From the NCBI GenBank assembly GCA_017893485.1, contig CM030364.1:40217825-40281824 (forward strand): DNA of 64,000 nucleotides. Reading direction: 5' to 3'. The notes beneath the pieces are model-generated. The model had not been told where the DNA came from. It did no database searches and saw nothing but the letters and a program-made list of their open reading frames with translations. The position numbers were made by a program, and so were the translations under genes. Shown piece by piece: positions 59,001 to 64,000 of the stretch (its first letter is position 1; each line of letters begins with the position of its first letter). Source of the DNA: Hemerocallis citrina (lineage: Eukaryota; Streptophyta; Magnoliopsida; Asparagales; Asphodelaceae).

Positions 59001-59597
59001 CGATGGGTTTAACACAACTAGGAGAGCTGAAAGGTATGCTAGCGGGGGCAGAGCGGCCAACTAGAGGGGTAACGGATGAGAGAGAGTGGATGAGAGGGAA
59101 GGAGAGGATGTTCTCAGTGTCTTCCATGTATGAGGTCCTGAACGATGGAGGAATTAGAAGTAATCACGCAAACATCATATGGAAGGCGCATATCCCGACC
59201 AAGGTCAAAGCTTTTGCTTGGTTGACCCTTCACAACGCGATTTTAACTAAAACGAACTTACAAAAACGCAATGTTCCTATTAGCAATATTTTGTCGCCAG
59301 TGCAACGCGGATGCGGAGGATACTGAACACTTATTCATTCTTTGCCCTAGAGCCGTATTAGTTTGGAAAGTTTTTGGGTTGGGTTTCAATACGGTAGAGA
59401 CGCCGAAGAGGGTACAAGACATTTGGGGTGAATGGAGAAATATCTATATTAGGAAAGAACATAAGGATCTATGGGATATTATTGCGGGAACGATTATCTG
59501 GTCTTTATGGAGGGATAGAAATGACTTTTGCTTTCATAACATTAGATGTCAATTTCATATTTTGTTTCGAAAAATTGTTGTCCTCATTCATGATTAG
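56025..59597 (+). pseudogene. LINE ORF2 (endonuclease and reverse transcriptase), with multiple breaks
   Basis: The N-terminus MSYIFWNVRGMRSKV is an AP-endonuclease-like start, with IETKI (catalytic Glu) and GGDFN. A 13-base G run at 56439-56451 encodes extra glycines. Stops occur near 56514 and 56603-56622. The linker (HKVANGRKRQNHI) is followed by the RT start (IKGLGQDKAPGPNGFP), with a frameshift near 57410. The RT domain follows: RPISLLNGSFKIISKVLANR, FVKGRDIMDS, LKLDFEKAYDSVEW, RGLRQGDPLSPLIF and the catalytic QYADDTLLF at about 58091-58117. A stop is at 58871-58873. The zf-RVT domain (IPTKVKAFAWLTLHNAILTK, then CNADAEDTEHLFILC) spans a frameshift near 59280. At least five disabling lesions are present. 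Confidence 0.92.
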
Positions 59598-59961
59598 GCA
59601 GGTCATACAGGTCCGAGGAAGAGAAGCAGAGGAGACGGGGCAGTGTGATATGCCCCACAAATACCCAAGGAGTAGTACCTCTCTCAGCACTATCAGGGAG
59701 GTCAGAGACGTGCCCCGCAAATACAGCAACTATTTCGGTTTTCAGAAACACTCGTTGTTGCATAGATGCTTTGTTGTTTTCTACTTGTTTTTAAACAGTT
59801 TTTTGTGTGCCGATGAGCACTGTTGGTGTGTTTTGGTTAGTAGTACCGTCGAGTACTATATGATGTATCTGGAGTTGTTCTGTAATCCCGTTAATTATCA
59901 TTAATGAGATTGGTGACTTCGGTTACTTTTATTTCAAAAAAAAACAAGCAGCTACAACAGT

Positions 59962-60550
59962 GTATTTGCGTATTGTTGACTGCTTTTTTTTAAAAAAATT
60001 CGATTACATATTGCATCTCGTTTTTGAGTATTTGACTCATCAAGAGCCTTGTAACTCCCATAGCAATAGCAGCAACAAAGAATTTATTGCTCTTAAATTG
60101 TTCGCACCGCCCACTCACAAGCAGCTGCCATGAATTTACTTCTCTCCATATATGCCTAGTCGATAAAATTTTGTGTGTTTGCATGTTCTTGGCCTGTGTA
60201 TACTTGTGGTTTTTTTTAATATTTCGATTCCTAATTACATCTCAGTTTTGACTATTTGACTAGTCATGAGCCTTGGAATAGCGAAAACAAAAAATTTATT
60301 GCTCTTAAATTGTTCGCACCACCCACTCACCAGCATCTGAATTTACTTCCCTCCATAAATATGCTCATGAAAATCTCACTGCATTTGTTCGTGTTTTTTA
60401 AAAATTGGAATTACTAGTTGCATGTCGATTTTGAGTTGTTGATTCATCATGAACCTTATAACTCGCAAAGTAATAGCAGCAACAGAGAATTTAACCGCTC
60501 TTAAATTGTTTGAACCACCCACAAACATGCAGCTGCCATGCATTCAACTT
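59962..60550. repeat. Three diverged direct repeats of about 190-220 bp
   Basis: Units start near 59998, 60222 and 60408. Each has ATTACATATTGCATCTCG-type sequence, then GAGCCTTGTAACTC, TAGCAGCAAC or its variant, TTGCTCTTAAATTGTTCGCA, CCACCCACTCAC and CAGCTGCC. The three copies differ by many substitutions and a ~30-bp indel. They lie between the LINE and a Mutator-like element, and no function can be assigned. Confidence 0.7.
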
Positions 60551-60565
60551 CCCCCAATAAATATG

Positions 60566-62049
60566 GAATTTTTTCCCAAACCGACCTACTTTTTGAAATT
60601 TTTTTCCAAACCGACCTACTTTTTTTTTTAAATTTCCAAAGCGACCCACTCGGTCTTTGAAAAACCAAGTTTAGTATAAACTAGCGCGGTCTTTCAAAGA
60701 CCGAGTCTTGCTCTTCGAAATCGAAGAGCAAGACTCGGTCTTTGAAAGACCGCGCTAGTTTATACAAGACTCGGTCTTTCAAAGACCGAGTCTTGCACTT
60801 TAGGGGTTTTAACTGCGCAGATCTCCTTTCTTCTTCTTCTCTCTCTCTACTTTACTCTATTCTATTTCTCCAACTCATCGGAGATAGTATGTTGTCATCG
60901 GGAAGAAAGATCCATTTCAGAAGATTGACTCATACAAGTATTTTGCTGAGATGATAGAAAAATCAAAGAAATTCTATAAACTCAGGTTCATAGAATTACT
61001 TGGTATAATCAACTCATACAAGTATGTGGATCGAAGATATGGAAAAACCAAATAGCACTCCACCTCCGATAGAAAAACCAAAGAAATTCTATAAACTCAG
61101 GTTCATAGAATTACTTGGTATAATCAACTCATGCAAGTATAACGGTTGAGAAATGGGCACTTTATGCAGATGAAGGTCGAAGATATGGAATAATGACTAC
61201 GAACCTGTCAGAATGCTTCAATTCAGTCTTTAAATGAGTCCGTAGTTTACCAGTAACTGCGAATGTTGAGACGATCTTCTTACGTCGCAACTCTTACTTT
61301 ACTACTCGTCGACAGGAAGCTAGTAAGCTTTTATGTGAAGGGAAGATTTTTGCTAAAAGTGTACATGATTTGATTGATAGTCGCCGTGAAGCTAGTAAGT
61401 TTGGATGTGTTTAATTTTCGAAAATGTATGATTGATTGAGGTTTAAATATTGGCCAAAGAGAGTATTTTGGAATCAATAAGTTTCAAATATATTCGAATC
61501 AAAATGTCTTGAAGTTTTTCGCAAAAAAATTCAATCTGCTTCAAGGCTCGGTCTTTCAAAGACCGTTGTCATTTTAACAAGACTCAGTCTTTTTGATACT
61601 GATTATAAAATATCACTTACGGGCGTAAAAATATTACAGACGTAAGACTGATTGTAAAATATTTCTTTGGTTTTTCTATCATCTCAGCAAAATACTTGTA
61701 TGAGTCAATCTTCTGAAATGGATCTTTCTTCCCGATGACGTGGACATGCTACCTCCGATGAGTTGGAGAAATAGAATAGAGTAAAGTAGAGAGAGAGAGA
61801 AGAAGAAAAGAGATATGCGCAGTTAAAACTCCTAAAGTGCAAGTCTAGTATAAACTAGCGCGGTCTTTGAAAGACCGAGTCTTGCTCTTCGATTTTTCGA
61901 AGTGCAAGACTCGGTCTTTGAAAAACCGCGCTAGTTTATACTAGACTCGGTCTTTCAAAGATCGAATGGGTCGCTTTGGGAATTAAAAAAAATAGTAGGT
62001 CGGTTTGAAAAAAAACTTTCAAAAAGTAGGTCGGTTTGGGAAAAAAATC
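60566..62049. mobile_element. Mutator-like element (MULE) with long inverted repeats, 1.48 kb
   Basis: Flanked by a 9-bp duplication ATAAATATG (60557-60565 and 62050-62058), diagnostic of Mutator-like elements. The inverted ends begin TTTTTTCCCAAACCGACCTA and extend about 400 bp (60566-60970 against 61660-62049). Each contains nested palindromes of GACTCGGTCTTTGAAAGACC with CGCGCTAGTTTATAC, and a CT/GA-rich block. The centre holds a transposase remnant, so this is an internally deleted derivative. Confidence 0.9.
61140..61415 (+). pseudogene. MULE transposase C-terminal remnant
   Basis: Reads WALYADEGRRYGIMTTNLSE then CFNSVFK, a stop, and LPVTANVETIFLRRNSYFTT then RRQEASKLL. This is the conserved MuDR-type block (W....GRRYG.MTTN..E..N..LK..R.LP...) near the transposase C-terminus. 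The catalytic core is missing and there is an in-frame stop, so it cannot encode an enzyme. Confidence 0.8.
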
Positions 62050-62246
62050 ATAAATATGCCCACCGACCACCACCCTATTTCTCAATCCTCACCTCAAATA
62101 CAAATATCCATTCATTCACCGATTTAACTGAAACACTCCATCCAATAATTCTGCTCAAAGAAGGAAAAATAATCAATGGCATCCAAGACTTTCCCTTTTA
62201 TGCCACGTGTACCATCCACACTTGCCTTATTATTATGCCATCTATC

Positions 62247-62253
62247 TATAAAA
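62247..62253 (+). promoter_or_regulatory. TATA box of the CAD-like gene
   Basis: TATAAAA about 110 bases before the start codon at 62359. The leader between them is CT-rich (TCTTCTCTTCTATCTCTCTC), a normal plant 5' UTR pattern. Confidence 0.6.
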
Positions 62254-62358
62254 CAACAATGAACCCAAACCCTAGCTTTCCATAACTCTTCTCTTCTATC
62301 TCTCTCTAGATTTCTTTGTTTTCTCCCTCCATATTTTTGTTTGTTTTCTCTCTCTAGA

Positions 62359-62480
62359 ATGACAGGGATAGAGAATGGGAAGAAGGTGGTGTCACCGGAA
62401 GAGGAGCACCCTAACAAGACGTTTGGGTGGGCGGCAACCGACGCGTCCGGTCATCTCTCTCCCTTCTCTTTTTCAAGGAG
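62359..62480 (+). CDS. First exon of a cinnamyl-alcohol/mannitol dehydrogenase-like gene (partial)
   Basis: Starts ATG at 62359 and encodes [11 protein letters not shown].., then [20 protein letters not shown] and SPFSFSRR. This matches the N-terminus of plant zinc-dependent medium-chain dehydrogenases of the CAD/mannitol dehydrogenase type (family pattern: EHP.KAFGWAARD.SG.LSPF.FSRR). The exon ends AAGGAG before a GT donor at 62481, leaving an Arg codon split after two bases. The expected second exon (with the CGICHSD zinc-site motif) is not found before the window ends; a MITE at 62900 and a hAT MITE lie in what would be the first intron. Either the gene continues beyond the window or it is a truncated copy. 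Confidence 0.75.
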
Positions 62481-62896
62481 GTTCTGCTTTCTATTCTCTA
62501 CAAATAAAAAAAAATTTAATTTGTTTGTGCTACTAGTCTTAGTTTGCCCTGTGTCATTTTTTTAAAAAAATTCCCCTTCTTTAGCTTGCTTTGATCTTTT
62601 AGGGTATTTATCAATAAATTAATTTTTTTGCATTGAAAAGTTCATTGCTTCTGGAGGAGAAAAGGTTACGCAAAATTCAAGGTCGCGAAACAAAACGACT
62701 TCAGATCAGGTTGAACGATCAACAAGATAATCGGATCCAATACACAAGTATATATGTAGGTGTTGTCCTTGGTCGACCTAATCGGGAAGGGTTATTATCA
62801 CTCACAATGCTGAGTACTTTCCAAGAAAACAACTCATAGATAGTAACCATTACAAACAGAAGGATATTTAAGGTAAAATATCATTTCTACCCCTTG
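62481..62896. other. Presumed first intron of the CAD-like gene
   Basis: T-rich after the GT donor. A 60-70-codon frame at 62633-62839 has no recognised similarity and is probably not a gene. Confidence 0.5.
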
Positions 62897-62899
62897 TTA

Positions 62900-63530
62900 G
62901 AGCATCCACAGTCGTTTGCTATTCTCATTGCTAAATATAGCATTTAGCAATAGCAATAGGAGTAGCATGCTGTACTCGTCCAAATCCTAAAATTGAAAAC
63001 GACGGATGAACATCATCCGTCTTTGATTTTTTTTTTTTCTTTTATAATAGTTATTCGGGGATTTAAAAAAAAACAAAAAAAAAAACAAAAAAAAGGGTAA
63101 AAAAAAAGTCAAAACCATCACAAACGGATGAAGACCATCCGTTTGGATGGTTTTGACCTTTTTTTGATTTTTTTTTTTGGTTTAAAATTATAAACAAATC
63201 AAAATAGAATCAAAAAAAATCAAAAAAAAAAGTGAGAAACTGACCAAACGGATGATCTTCATCCGTTTGGTGAGTTTTTGACTTTTTTTTTTAAAATCAA
63301 AAAAAAAAAAAAAAAAAAATCAAGAACGGATGATCTTCATCCGTCCAAGGCCATAAACGGAGTATCATCATCCGTCTTCTATATTTAGCAATCTTCTATC
63401 CAGACTTCTAACTTTAGCAACTTACTGTACATTCCTATTATAATTTTTGAGTTTTTAGCGAACGACTGCACGTCTCTTTTCTAAATCTATTTCTAAATTT
63501 TGAGTATTTAGCAAACGACTGTGGATGCTC
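62900..63530. mobile_element. PIF/Harbinger MITE with an array of five palindromes
   Basis: 631 bp with ends GAGCATCCACAGTCGTT / AACGACTGTGGATGCTC (nearly identical inversions) and duplication TTA (62897-62899 and 63531-63533). Internally, palindromes of the form AACGGATGANNNTCATCCGTT occur near 62998, 63124, 63246, 63324 and 63355, separated by A/T homopolymer-rich spacers. Same family of ends as 52165-52735. Confidence 0.9.
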
Positions 63531-63542
63531 TTAGACCTCTAA

Positions 63543-63628
63543 CATAGGATGAGAGCATCTATAACCGGCAGGGCTGCAATCGGCTAACATAGGATGAGAG
63601 TATCTATAACCAGCAGGGCTGCAATCGA
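63543..63628. repeat. 46-bp tandem duplication including part of the hAT MITE end
   Basis: CATAGGATGAGAG.ATCTATAACC.GCAGGGCTGCAATCG occurs twice (from about 63543 and 63589). The first copy includes about 14 bases of the MITE terminus, so the duplication arose after the MITE inserted. Confidence 0.75.
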
Positions 63629-63741
63629 GCCGAGCCGAGCAGAATATCTTCAGGCTCGAGCTCAGCTCGTTAAGGAAACGAGCTCAGTTTTAGCAATCGA
63701 GCCGAATAGCTTGCGAATAGCTCGATTCGTTTGCAGCCCTA
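63614..63741. mobile_element. hAT-type MITE, 128 bp
   Basis: Ends CAGGGCTGCAATCGA / TTGCAGCCCTA form inverted repeats and an 8-bp duplication ATAACCAG flanks it (63606-63613 and 63742-63749), as in the hAT superfamily. The inside is GAGCTC/GAGCCGA-rich, similar to the G/C-rich repeat at 38755-39410. Confidence 0.85.
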
Positions 63742-63749
63742 ATAACCAG

Positions 63750-64000
63750 GGGCCACAGTCTTTTGTAAACTCAGGTTAATTCTCAACCCAAGTTAAAAGC
63801 GAATAAAATTAACAAAATAGTTTTTGGAATTTGCTCAATATTGTTAGTGAGTTACATGAGCGTATCTGAGTTTTAGGGGGCCCTAAGTAAATTTTCAAAT
63901 GAATCCTTTTGCTAGTTTACAAAATAAGAATGACAATTATTTAAATGTAAACAAACTTGAAGCGTTGGAAAACAAACTATTTAAATAAAATCAAATTTAT
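63750..64000. other. AT-rich sequence to the window end, no feature seen
   Basis: No exon, RNA gene or repeat end can be supported. It may still be intron of the CAD-like gene. Confidence 0.5.

Larger units (their letters stand above)
53381..59944 (+). mobile_element. L1-type LINE, 6.6 kb, inactivated
   Basis: Non-LTR retrotransposon with two ORFs in the usual plant L1 order (ORF1 with CCHC knuckles; ORF2 with endonuclease, reverse transcriptase and a C-terminal zinc-finger domain), a 3' UTR (59598-59935) and a short A-run at 59936-59944. A 17-bp target duplication brackets it. It may lack a little of the 5' end, because an open frame already runs at its first bases. Several stops and frameshifts show it is no longer competent. 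Confidence 0.92.

Noticed and set aside
62998..63375. Regularly spaced ~20-bp palindromes that look like a CRISPR array
   Set aside because: The spacers are A/T homopolymers, the array lies within clear MITE ends with a TTA duplication, and the genome is a plant nuclear one.

Overview
The window looks like repeat-dense nuclear DNA of a flowering plant. The evidence is nested LTR retrotransposons primed by initiator tRNA-Met, a plant L1-type LINE, Mutator-like, PIF/Harbinger, hAT and CACTA-type elements, a plastid DNA insertion, and fragments of plant genes (LOG, a CAD/mannitol-dehydrogenase-like exon, FAR1-like and plant-mobile-domain sequences). The species cannot be named from the sequence alone. 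Very little of the window is ordinary host gene.

Layout. 1-3.5 kb: a degenerate LTR-like tail, a TA microsatellite and a broken plant-mobile-domain (PMD) gene. 3.8-6.8 kb: a large inverted array of palindromic units with telomere-like TTAGGG motifs between the arms. 6.95-14.22 kb: two solo LTRs, each with a perfect 5-bp target-site duplication (TTAAG and CATAT). 14.3-16.5 kb plus 35.9-36.1 kb: a minus-strand FAR1/MULE-transposase pseudogene split by one 19-kb insertion. That insertion (16541-35872, flanked by TATTC) is LTR-gag-LTR-gag-LTR, a tandem array of a gag-only Ty3/Gypsy element. A second, very young element (25340-32964, flanked by GTAGT) sits in the second internal region. It has 2850-bp LTRs and carries an intact intronless LONELY GUY (LOG) cytokinin-activation ORF where gag-pol should be. 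36.1-37.9 kb: subterminal repeats, palindromes and a likely terminal inverted repeat, then a Helitron-like end.

38.3-40.2 kb holds a Copia LTR piece, G/C-rich repeats and a scrambled plastid trnI/23S insertion. 40.3-51.8 kb is the skeleton of an unrecognised multi-exon plant gene. Its first large intron holds a 5-kb solo LTR (TSD GATAT), itself hit by a fold-back element in a TA microsatellite, and a deleted Copia element (TSD CTATC). 52.2-53.3 kb: a Harbinger MITE and a CACTA-like terminus. 53.4-59.9 kb: a nearly complete, inactivated L1-type LINE with a 17-bp TSD. 60.6-62.0 kb: a deleted Mutator-like element with a 9-bp TSD. 62.2-62.5 kb: promoter and first exon of a CAD-family gene. The end of the window has another Harbinger MITE and a small hAT MITE.

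The most notable object is the LOG-carrying LTR element. It keeps LTRs, primer-binding site, polypurine tract and a Tekay/Del-like 3' tail, so it could be moved in trans by an intact relative. Its cargo keeps the LOG catalytic motifs. The second is the three-LTR array, in which the middle LTR looks like a recombinant of the outer two. The third is a palindromic module (CCTAGGCCGTTGTT / AACAACGGCCTAGG) shared by three separate loci, one next to a FAR1-like transposase relic. All comparisons were made by eye.
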